Source: Candidatus Omnitrophota bacterium (lineage in GTDB: Bacteria; Omnitrophota; Gorgyraeia; Gorgyraeales; Gorgyraeaceae). Taken from it: a stretch of 42,332 nt of DNA. Of this stretch, positions 24,301-36,300 are shown in pieces (position 1 is the first letter of the stretch; the number at the start of each line of letters is the position of its first letter). A program made the position numbers and the translations under genes. The stretch covers positions 1-42,332 of the forward strand of contig JAHIPS010000092.1 in the NCBI GenBank assembly GCA_018902915.1. The letters are read 5' to 3'. The notes under the pieces were generated by a model. The model was not told the DNA's origin. It searched no databases and saw nothing but the letters and a program-made list of their open reading frames with translations.

Positions 24301-27300
24301 AGACAAATTATGAAAGATTTATAGAGAGATTGGTAGATAAGAAGTATCAGGCGTTGATATCGCCAAGAAAACCGTCACAAGGAGCAGAATACCTTGATGA
24401 ATATGCAAAATTAGAATGCGTTGTAACAGAATCTAATTCCTCCAACCGTTATATAGTAAGGCCCTATGAGGACAGAGAGTGGCGCGAAGATGAGAATGAA
24501 TATATAGTTAGGGGACCTATATATAAAGCAGGCGCATTAAAATCAGGAAAATCTGAAAGCCAGAATGTATTTATGGTTCATATCACTGGCAAGAGGACGC
24601 TTTTATTTGACTCAAATTCTGCAACAAGCTTTGAAGATGCTGTAAAGATACCAATGGCCCTCTCAGAATTCCGGCATGACCCAGATTTAAAATTTGTCAA
24701 TTTCCCTGAGTATATATTTACTAAGAGGTACAACTGGAAGGCAAAGGCCTATGCCGCAGCTGACAGGACATGGGTTACTTCTGTCCAGAGAGTATTGGCG
24801 CGCTTTGGCGCAATAGGCTTCTATGGCCATGCAGCAATAATTGATACAAAGACCCTCAAGCAATACGGCGTGATACCACCTGATTATGTGTCAGAAGATT
24901 TGATGCTTGCAATAAAGGCGTGGCTCAAGGATGCCAAGGGTGGCCACAGGGAATACCTGCAGTTCGGAAAGGCAAGGCAGGTTGACTTTATACAGGCGGT
25001 CGTTCCTTTTATGAAATTCATAAGCGGCGCGTTTGAAATGTCTGTAGGAAGGCAGATTTACAGGATATTGCGCAGCAAGAAATTTCCATGGTGGAGCAAG
25101 ATGATGCTCGTGTTCTCCCTGGGATTCTATTTCAAGAAACCTGCAGTCGCATTTCTAATACCTGTTTATCTCAGCGTAATACTTTTCTTGGGTATAAGCG
25201 GTTTTGTGGCATTCCCAGGTATTATATTATTAGGATTTGCTGGGATTGTCATATCGCAGATTATTACTCTCATGAGTTTTTACCAGTTCTATCTTGACGA
25301 AGGCATTGGAAAAGGCTTTTTAAGTTTTCTCCGGATATATCCTTCTATGCTAATGCAATTTGTAACATTTATAGGGTATTATTATCATGGAGCAAAGCAG
25401 GGACTAAAAGGCTTTTCAGAGTTTATATCAACAGGCAAAGACTGGTTTCTGGAATTAGGAGTAAGGGATGGCGATAAACCAGGTGGTGATTTCGGAAGCC
25501 TGCTTACAGGCATAACCGGCACTAAAGAAGCAGGTTATAGCATTAACCACACTACTTATAGAGTACTTCTTACTTCCTTTATATTCGTAACAGCAGCTAC
25601 GCTGGGTATGTGGTTATGGGCAAGCCCTGCTATATTGTGGTCCTTATTCTATATAATAGGAATATTCTTCTGGGGAACAACACCGTTCTTGACGCGAATG
25701 GGCTCAACACCTGCAGAGTTTGGATTGAAACCTTGGTTGAGGTTGATGGGAAGGGATATCAAGAGTTTCTTTAGAGTGGTATTTAAGGAGATATTTTATG
25801 ACGAAAAGGCACAAGGCATAGTTATAAGAGTGCGAACAGGAGAGATAACTAGACGCGAAGGCTTAAAGCAATGGTTTAAAAGCAGAAGGCTTTTAGCAGA
25901 AGTTCCTTTAACAAGGATTCCTGTATACTTTGTAGTCGGGCTTTATATATTCATTGTTAATGTAGTGGCTGGGCTTGTCACAGGTATTTTGGCAGCAACT
26001 GTTAGAAAGGTTAAGAAAATATTTAGACACAGTAGGACAGAACAACCATTTGTTTATACTTCTCAGACTAAGAATTTACTCACCAAGCTGCAGATCCATC
26101 AGGACCTGCAGAATGCAAGACTCCAGATAACACAGGCGCAGAACAATCAACAGAAGGACCAGATAATTACAAGCTTCATCGCTACCTTCTGGACAACACT
26201 GCCTCAAGAACTTACGACAGCACTTCTGGACTTGAATAACAATGCATTAACAGAGGCACAGAAAAAGTTATTTTATGAGCTAGATAGAGTGAATAAAGCT
26301 GATGCCAAGAGGATTTTAGACAAAGCCAAGATTGAAGAATTACTCACCAAGCCGCAGATCCATCAGGACCTGCAGAATGCAAGAGAGCAGATAGAACAGA
26401 CACAGAATGCCCAGCAGAAAGAACAGGCCATCACAAACTTCATCAGCACCTTATGGAATACACTGCCTCAAGAACTTACGACAGCACTTCTGGACTTGAA
26501 TAACAATGCATTAACAGAGGCACAGAAAGAGCTATTTGAGAGAATGGATAAGGAAAATAAAGCCAAGGCAAAGAAGGTCCGAGGTAAGTTCTTCGCACCG
26601 TCAAAGAATACCAAGAACTTTATTAAGAAGTATGAAGATCTGCTAAAGAATGGTGCTCCATGGCCTGCTGATATAAAGGATAAACTCTGGCAAGCCCTTA
26701 ATCCAGATGAAAAAGACACAAAAGGAAAAGATGCTCGCCTTGCAGAAGAGTTAAGAAACCTCAAAGATGAACATAGGAAGAAGTATAATTATGAGAAAAC
26801 AAAATGGTATAAAAAGCCATTTGCTTGGTCTATATTTAGACTAACCCGGATGTTCGGAAGCAAGAAGAAGAGAGCAATAAAAGCCCAAGACAATGTCAAG
26901 AACAATCTATTCAAGGAATTCCAGGAAGCTTATAATGGCTATCTTTTAACTTACCTATTTACCAAGCCGCAGATCCATCAGGACTTGCAGAATGCAAGAG
27001 AGCAGATAGAAGTAGACTGGGAGGCTTTATCCGATACCAATAAAGCTAATTTCCGACAGCAGGCAGAAGACAGCCTCTCAAAACAAAAAGGCTGGTCAGA
27101 TAAGAAACCCGAAGAACAGAAAAAAGCAATCGAAACAGAAGCCAAAAGAATAGTTTCAATAGGCCGTATCACAAACTTCATCAGCACCTTATGGAATACA
27201 CTACCTCAAGAACTTACGACAGCACTTCTGGACTTGAATAACAATGCATTAACAGAGGCACAGAAAGAGCTATTTGAGAGAATGGATGAGGTTAGCAGAG

Positions 27301-30300
27301 ACGTTAAAGATGAATTCTCCCGTTCCTATCCTGGCACAGTGGATAGGGTAAAGGATGAGGAACTTACACCTGATGTAAATATTACTGTTAGTGTAGATAG
27401 CGCTGGGAATATAGAGATAAATGATGGTGGCGCAGAAGAGACATTGGCTAGTGAAGAAAAAGAACTTCTCAAGCAGGCATTTTATAGCTGGGCTGTTGAA
27501 AATAATATAAAAGATATAAACATACCTTTACTTGTTACCTACAATATAGATAAGATAGCAGAACATAAACCAGACAGAATCGAGATAAATAGAATCCTAT
27601 TAAGGGCTCCACCTAAGCATTATGAAGAAAAGAAGACCACTCCAGATACACCCACCACCCACGAACTCTTCTTAAGAGGCATCCTAACCCATGAATTCAT
27701 ACACTTCTTAAATCCAGAAGCCTCAGAATCAAAGGCCCAGCAGCTAACAATAGAATATTACAGAGAACATCCAGAAGTCCTAGATGCAGTCCTGTACACC
27801 CTCAATCCTCAAAATATCAATCTTATAAATGCTAGTGAAGAATGGTTAAAGCGACTTATTGATTTACAGACTTCTGTCAGCGCATCGGCAGCCCTCGACA
27901 TACCCAAGGTCCTTGAGGAGTTCTACGAAGAAGGAAAGACTGCAGACCAGTTGAATGCAAGGCGTCTTGAAAAGCTTGAAGACAAGGATCTATTAAAGCC
28001 TTCAGAGTTTTTCTGGATGGAAGATGAGTTAGAGAAGACAGGTGTAGAATCCACTATAGAAAGCCTCTTAAAGGGAGAGCTAAATATCTACATCTACTCT
28101 GCAGGAGCAGCCTCAAGGATGATGAAGACCCTTGTTGGGTGCGAGTTGGTTACAAAAGAACAGTCCAGAAATCCAGAGATGCTGCGTAAGTATAGAAGGT
28201 GGAACACAGACATCTGGGAAATCGCTGAGATTGTAAGAGAAAATATAGACAATCTGAAAGCTTTGCCTGAAAAGAAAAGATTAGAACTTGAACAGAGCAA
28301 AGCAGAACTTGAAAAATTAAGCAAGGATGATAAGAGATATGAGAAGTTAAATGAGAGATGTAAGGAACTAGAAAATATTTTAGCAACCTTACCGCAATTA
28401 ATAGCACTACCCCAGCTTTATCCCCAGACCCCAGACTACGCAATAAATATGCCAATAGGACCTCGTCATTTAAAAGCCCTTACAGACGGTATAAAGGCCA
28501 TGGCAGAAAAATACAACTTTGATCCTGCAAAGGTATTGAAAAACCTCAAAGTGTCTTTAGGAGTCAACTCAGAGATCCTGGAAGATGTAGCTAAAGACTT
28601 AAATCAATATGACTTCTTCGGCCTTGACCCTGAAAATATAGTCCTGATAATGAACGACTTTGACTATGGATACAAGAGGGAAAAAGGTAAATTTGTGAAA
28701 ACTGATAAGATGACCAACTATAACCATGGCTTCAATGCAGTAAATGGCAATAAAGAGAATTCGAGCTATATCTATAATAAAGATATGCAAAAATTTGAAC
28801 TGCAGCAAAAGAAGGCCTTTGACTACCTGAGGGAGAAAGGCGCCAAGACATGCCTGATCCACCGTTCCAATGACCTTATAACAATGGTGCCTGAATGTAG
28901 CCTTGATATTGAGATGTATGCTGTATACAAGGAATTACACGAAAAACAAGGCGCAAACGTGCTTGTTGAGGTCTTAAATAACTTCACAGGCCAGAAAGGA
29001 GGCCTTCTTGCAGGACGTAAAGATGTAAAAGGCCCATTCGGCTTCTTAGTAGAAGGACTTGCCATAAAGACAGACAAGGTAAAAAATGCCCTTGCCAAAC
29101 TCAGAGCCCAATACCAGAAGCAAGACCTACCAGACATACCATATAACAGACTATACCAGTACTTTGACATAGAAGACCTCCAGGCAAACCTTGATAACAA
29201 TAACGGCATCCTCCCCATGTCTATCAAGGACGATAAACCCGAAAAAGGCATCTGGTCGCCAGAGATACCCACAGGAGACATGACCATATTAGAAGGCTTA
29301 AAGACAGTAGCAGTCATGAGAAGAAATGACTTCCTCATTGACAATAATGTGCTCCCGGAAGATAAACACTACACCAAAGGAGAGGGCTCCCTGATCCATG
29401 ACTTCAAGGAACTCAAGAACATCCTCGCAGGTTTGGCTGTGTTTGATAATCAAGATAAGAAGGGCGCGGAGACATTATATGTAGAACCAACTCATCCTAT
29501 TTGTATATTACTGGTAGGTCCGGCAGCATCTGGGAAGGGTACAAGCTCGAGGGTGTTGCATGATCTAAAACAGGGTCTTGTTCATATATCAACAGGAGAG
29601 ATTTTAAGGGAAGAACAGAGACACGACACTAACCTAGGTCAAAAGGCAACGTATTATATGGATAAAGGAGAACATGTTCCTGACGAGATAATAGTGGATA
29701 TTGTAGAGCAAAGGTTGAGTAAATTATTAAAGGAGGGTGTCACGGGTTTTATCTTTGATGGTTTTCCAAGAACAGAAACCCAGGCCGCACACCTTGATCA
29801 GATGCTTAAGAAGACAGGTTTGTCAGTAGATATTGTCATAGTCCATGATGCAGAACCAGCTACTGTAGAGGAGAGGAGAAAGCGTCGCATTGAAAGAGAT
29901 ATTAGAGATGGTTTGGATGAAAAAGAGAAGATAGAACTGGATAAATTGCTCAAACAGGCAGGCGTAAGGCTATACGAGGCATTTATACAGAGCGAAATAT
30001 GCAAAATAATCATAGAAGAACATAATAGAACAGTAAGACCTTCACCCGATTTGCAAATACTTGATGTCACAACAAGACAGGGACTCGAACCATATATTAA
30101 AAAAGGCACAAGAGGAAGACATGAGCCCAGGATAGCAGATGTAGACATAGATGCCTTTAGGCTAAGACAGGTGAAATACCAGGATACGTTGACTGGAATA
30201 TTGAAGTTTTATCCTTCATCATTGATCACTCGGATAGATGCTAATATAACAAAGGACAAACTTCCTTTGGTTATAGGTCCTGCTCTTAATTTTGCATTAG

Positions 30301-33300
30301 CACATAGGCACCTAACTGGCAGAATTAAGGAGTGGAATTTGTCAACAACCGGAGACGAAAAGATAGCCGCGTTAGAAGAGATAACTCGTTTATATAATCT
30401 TAGCGCTTTGGATAGTCTGAATCTTTATCAGGTGCTTGACCCAGAATGGAGAAATGAAGAATGGGAGTTTGCAGTTGCTGAATATAGGGATAATCCAACG
30501 CAGGAGAATAAGGATAAGGCAAAGGTAAGCATACAGAAATTTTTAGATGAGGAAAAAGAAAAATTATATATAGATAACAAAACACTCAGAGAAGATATTA
30601 ATAGATTTTCTGAGCGAATAGATTATTACTGGAAACTCAGATGGCTTTACTTCAATACCACAGTAGATGAGATTGATTCAGCTGCAAGAGAGTTAGCGTT
30701 AGATTGTATATTTACGTGTTTAGAAGGCAACACCGCCTCAGGCGATGTATTGTGGAAGAATGGAGAAGCAATATTGACAGAGATTATGGTGAGCAGGGAT
30801 AACAGGATTTGGAACCCAGCTTTGAATAAGGCGTTAGAGTTCCTGTCTAATGATAAAAAACGTGAATACTGGGAGAATGTCTCCGAGAGTTTAAATATTG
30901 TAAAGATCGAAGATAATCCTGAACTTGTAGATATAGTCGTTACTTTTATTGGAGACCCTTCGAATGACATACAGGCAAGGACGTGGTTGGCAAAGAAGGT
31001 AATACCAGAGATACTGGCAAGGCCAATAGAAGTAGGAGATGTACAGGAGAAACAAAAGATAGAAGATATCCGCTCCGAGCATATCAGGAGCCTGCTAGAA
31101 GAGTTTAAGATTGCAAGACACCATGATTTAAGAAAGGCCTTGGCCTATGCACTTGGGACTGCAGGAGATATAAGAATCAAAGATGATCTTATGGAGCAAT
31201 TAAAAATAAATAAGGATATGCAAACCCAAGGTGCTGTATCTTTAAATCAGACAAGCGCATTTGAGGCTTTATTTGGCAGGAGATCTGATATTATTAAGAT
31301 ATTAGGTATGTTGAAATACGACAGCTACCCTACTGAATTAAGAGACGAACTTATTTGGTTTGTGCTTTCTGGTAAAATAGACGGACCGCCAATACCAGCA
31401 AAGGCTATGGGAAGGGCTGAAGCTGCCTGCGAAGTTGCAGCGCAGACCCTTATAGATCTATCCGAATTTAATAAATGTAGGCCTGAGATAAAGCAGGATG
31501 TAGATGTCAATTTAGCAGGATTGCTTAATTGTCCAGCAAGAGCAAGGGACATAAAAGAGAAAATAATATCCTTAATAGAAGACAGGGGATCGATTTCAGC
31601 CTTGAAAGAAATGATAAGTAGCCTCGAAAGCTTCAGGGGTTACAATAGAAAGCGGGCAATATACGCCATTGAGTCTTCGGTTGGTATTTATTTCGATGAG
31701 CTTATAAATTATTTCTCGCTGAAGAGCAGGGATTATCAATTGAAGTCGGAGCGCGAGATATCTACGGCATCCATAGAGGAACTTTTAAATAGTACATCTA
31801 TGGGAGAAAACATAGAACTTGATGAGAGGACTGAACCAAATGGGGAAAAACAAAAGATTTTGGTAAGAGATGGAGTAATCTATGAGTATCAAGGTATCAT
31901 AGGTGATAGCCATTCAAACCCAATAGAAGATTATAAAGATATTAATTCAAAACAGCATATCATGGTTAAATCTGGAACTGATTACAGTATAATGATTGAA
32001 TTCATCGGAAATAAAATGTTTGCATTGGCAGGCCTTCCTGTCCCAAAGATGTCCATAGCAAAAGATAAAGAAGGCAGATTTAAGCTCATTATCGAGTATC
32101 TCGGGAATTATACAGGCAATGTTAGAAGAATGCCAAGAAGGTTTTATAATGATTCGAGTATAAAGGCAGCAGTGTTAACGAGCATGCTTTTAGATGACAG
32201 AGATAGAAGTCCGTGGAATATGATGTATATGAAAATACCTCTTAATATTACCAAACTCGGGATTGACGAGATAAAGAGATTGCATCTAATGCATATAGAT
32301 TTTGGAAGCAGTATGTTTTCTAAACCCACAACCGGATTTAGACCTTTTTATCCATACTTTAAAGGAAACATGAGAGACTTTATAATCAGTATTAGGCATA
32401 ATGCAAAGGTCGCAGTAAATCCGGCATATGAAAAGGCAATAGAAGATCCAGATCTAATGAAAGAGTTGGCCAGTATGCTTCAAGCCATCAGCGATAGGCA
32501 GATAGATTCGATTGTTGAGGTAGCTGTTAAAGAGGTGGGATTAGATAATAGCGAGAACGCAAAAAGGTATTTGAAAAACTGGATAAGATGGTGCGAGTTA
32601 GAAAACAAGAATGGTTCATGGAACAGAAAGGCAAGATTACTCAGAGCTGTGCCTATAGAGTTATTTAAACATATTTTGGTAAAAATCGATGAAGGCGGAA
32701 CCTTTGACAGCTGTCTTACTGATATGTTAAAAAACAGGCGCGATGATATAATCACCAAGGAATTCATACTGAGACCGACACTTTTTGATGCAGGGGGTGC
32801 ATTTTATGAGAAGGGTTATGAATATAAATGGGGGAAGACAAAAACTTTAAGCTCTAATATTAGAAGATACGATTTTACGGCTGTAGATAATACGAAGACA
32901 AAACACGAAGGGCATTTAATTGTTAAGATTTTAAGTGATTATGAATGGAAGGTTGAATTATATTATAACAGGCATAAGGAAAAAGAAGTGATTTTAAATA
33001 ACGTTGATGATATTGATACCGTTGAGATAAAAGTACATCTCTATCCGGCTACCATAGATAAAGCTTTCAAGGAGCACAAGTCTGATGTTAGGGCAACTGT
33101 TAATATAAGGTCAAAGGAGGTCGTTAATATAAAAGGTGTGCTTGATAAGAGACAAGAGGAATTACTTAGGCAGGCATTTTCGGCCTTGGCCATAGAGAAT
33201 GATATACAGGACATAGAAATACCGTTGCTTATAACTTCGAGTATGGACAGGATAGCAGAACATAAGCCAGATAGGATAGAGTTACATTGGCACTTATTAA

Positions 33301-36300
33301 GGGCACCTCCGGAGCATTATGAAGAAAAGCGTTCCTACCCGCATATACCCACAACCCATGAACTATTCTTAAAAGGTATTCTCCAGCATGAAATACTCCA
33401 TCTACTTAACCCAGAAACTCCGGAAAAGCATATCCAAAAGCTAACTATAGATTATTACAGGGAAAATCCGGACATCCTTGATGCAGTGCTTTATACCTTG
33501 AAGCCAGAAAACATAAATCTTATAAACGCTGATAGTGACTGGTTAGATCAACTTAGAAGATTAAGGGCAGAGATTGATAGAACAGCAGAGATGTTCATTG
33601 ATGGCATAAACATAAGCAGTAAGTGGATGGAAATGATAAAGTCACGCTCTTTGGGGGGTAGATTTACAGATGCAGATACAGGAGACGAGATAGAGATGTC
33701 TCTTGTTTTAGCCAGAAATGGTTCTATAAAATGCAAGCTGCATAACTTGACACAAAATAAAGAAAGCATTGAGGAGATAAAAGAGATTGATATACCCGGG
33801 ACTAATTTTACAAAGATGTTGAATCCATTAGCCCTAGGCTATAAGCAATCGAAAATTGGAAGACAGCCTGATCCTACTTCGCATAATGAAGAATGCCCTC
33901 TCTGCTGTTCAGAGCCTACTGTTCCTAGAAGTATACTTAACAGAAAACCTATGTTCGAGCTTGTTGTAAACAACAATGCATGGAAGGTATATCCTAAACG
34001 CAGATATTTTAATATTAGAGGACATCTACTTCTTATTCCAGATGTATCGCTTGCGCGAAACAAAAGAGGTCAGAATATTATCTATAGCGACATAAGAGAT
34101 GTTGTATCTATAAGCAATAGAAGCAGAAATATCTCTATAATGTACAATTCACCTCATGCTGGAGCAAGTGCAAATCATATACATTTACATATCTTTCATA
34201 AGGCTGAAGGATATGCCATTGAGAAAGTGAATTTCGATACCAAAGCAAATATTGGAGGGGTTAAGATTTCGAAATCAACAGATTATCCCATCCAGGTTAT
34301 TATGTTAGAATCAGGGGATGCTAGCCAGCTATCGCGAGTTGCCTTTAGTTTTATTGATAAATTACAACAGAAAGGCGTACCCTATAATCTTATGGTTACA
34401 GGAAACAAGATTTATATTATACCGCGCGATATAGAACATGAGGTTGTCAGTGAATTCAGGAAGAATATAGGTTCATTGGAGGTATGCGGTGAGTTTAATG
34501 TATCTGAGCCCAAGGAGTTTGAGGAGATTGATAAAGATAGCATTATTTCTGCATTGAATAAGATGAGTTTAACAGGCGAGCAGATACAGGTTTTAATTGA
34601 CGGCGTTTTAAATAAACAGGAAGAAATATTAACGCAGACAAATATATATAAGAATGAGTTTAAGATAAAACCCAATAACCCTGAGTTATTAAATAAACTT
34701 ACCCAGGATTTAGAGTCTGCCGATGCCAAAGAGAAGTTAGTATCTGCACTGGTTCTTATAGAGAATATGCTGGCCGAACCTGAGGCGAGATTAAAAGCCG
34801 CAGAGGTTATAAAAAATGCAGAGAAAACAGGCCTGTTCAGAAAAACAGATGAGCTTAAAGGCAGGATAGACCTTCATTGCCACACCTACTATTCTGACGG
34901 GTGGGGTACGCCATCAGGTATAGTCTACAATGCCTGGAGAGAGGGCATGAAGGCGGTCGGAGTTGTAGACCATAATACATTTGATGGGTTTTATGAGGCG
35001 TTAAAGGCTGGCAAGATATTAGGTATAGAGGTATTTGTAGGAACTGAGTTTGACCTTTATGATGATGATTTGGATATGAGTAATTTCCATCTGGTAGCTT
35101 ATTTACCAAACAAAGGCGGTCCTGAAGAATTCGTGCGCTGGCTCAATGCCTCTGAAGGATTAGAAGAGTTAAGAGCAAAGTTAAAAGAACTTACTGACAG
35201 ATACAGGACCAAGAATAAGGCATACAGGGTCGCATTTAATAGAAAATATAGAGGAAAGTTCCAAATATCTGACGAGGATCTAGTAGGTTACCTTACCCAG
35301 ATGCCTAATAGATACCAGATTGCCAAGGCGCTATTTGATAAGTATGGACCTGCGAAACTAGGTTTTTCAGAATTCAGGTCAGTGGCAGGCGAATATATAC
35401 CATTTGAAATGGTCCAGATGCGAGGAAGGGATGGTTTGGCTGTGCAGGATGTGCTTAAGATAATAACAAAGGCAGGAGGCGTAGTAATTATGCCTCATCC
35501 TGGAGAAAAACAGCATAACAAACCTCCTATGTTTCCAGAGGGTAAGGCTGAAGAGATACTCAAGAGATATGCTCAGTATATAAAAGGGGTTGAGGTTTAC
35601 TCAAGCAAACATAAGGAATTTACTCGTTTTGAACAGATGGTTGATAATTTAAACAGAACCAACCCTGTTTATAAGAAATTCCCTCTTATAGTAACATTGG
35701 GTTCAGATACGCATGACCAAAAAGGGATATTACTTGGACGGGGTGATGTAAGAGAGAATGTAAAAGGGAACCTTTTACTTTTAATAGATATAAACTCTAA
35801 TATGATAATCGAAAGTTTGAAGACATTGTTAACTAGAAAATCTGATATTTATGATAACATTTCTGTTCGTTTCCCCCCTCGACGAAACGACTTGAAAGAA
35901 GAAGATCTGCCAGGGCAAATAAGAGAATTTTGGCAGGATATACATCATGTTTACATGGATACTGACAAACCGGAATCTATTCGTCAAGAGGCATTGGAAA
36001 AGGTATTTCGCATTGCTGCAAGAAAGCATGATCTTGCAAAATATCCTCAGGCATTAGAGGTTTGGAAGAATGCCAAAGATATCCTGACAGAGATGTATAT
36101 AGGTCATGTGAAAGAGACATATGATTCTGCAATTCCGAATAAAGAAGTGCCTTGGATTCCAACCAGAAGAGAAATCTGGAAGCCAGCTTTGGAAATGGCT
36201 AAAGAGTGTTTTATGGACGTGGATGAAAATGGCATACCAAGACAATTTTGGGTCTATAGCCTAGTTGTGGAAGCGATCAAGCCGGCCATGCAGGTTGGAA

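Larger units (their letters stand above)
21830..26040 (+). other. GT48-type (1,3-beta-glucan/callose synthase-like) membrane glycosyltransferase
   Basis: The segment of about 1,400 residues has the layout of eukaryotic callose/FKS synthases: N-terminal transmembrane bundle, large cytosolic catalytic domain, C-terminal bundle. Matching motifs appear in the family's order: YEDLDDWFD (residue 7483) for the YDDxNxxFW box; EARERLFYFVNSMLMNMP near residue 7908 for the plant EARRRIxFFxNSLFMNMP; MRYWAIYRNIRGLMY for the RTVRGMMYY box; SESQN; SNSATSFEDAVKIPMALSEF for the DxNQDNYxEEAxKMRNxLEEF box; EYIFT; VQRVLARFGAIGFYGH (residue 8261); SEDLMLAIKAWL (8297); and GGHREYLQFGKARQVD (8313). The enzyme family makes beta-1,3-glucan from UDP-glucose at the cytosolic face. 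The family is known mainly from eukaryotes, so a copy inside a bacterial giant protein is unusual. Activity is not proven. Confidence 0.8.

Noticed and set aside
23410-25090. Catalytic region considered as a GT2 cellulose/chitin synthase or cyclic beta-1,2-glucan synthase
   Set aside because: The SED box alone could suggest it, but no DxD and QxxRW set is seen, while several GT48 boxes occur in order.
26079-27287. Repeats considered as a CRISPR or transposon-related array
   Set aside because: The repeats are long, coding, in frame and irregularly spaced, with no constant spacer length and no inverted ends or transposase.
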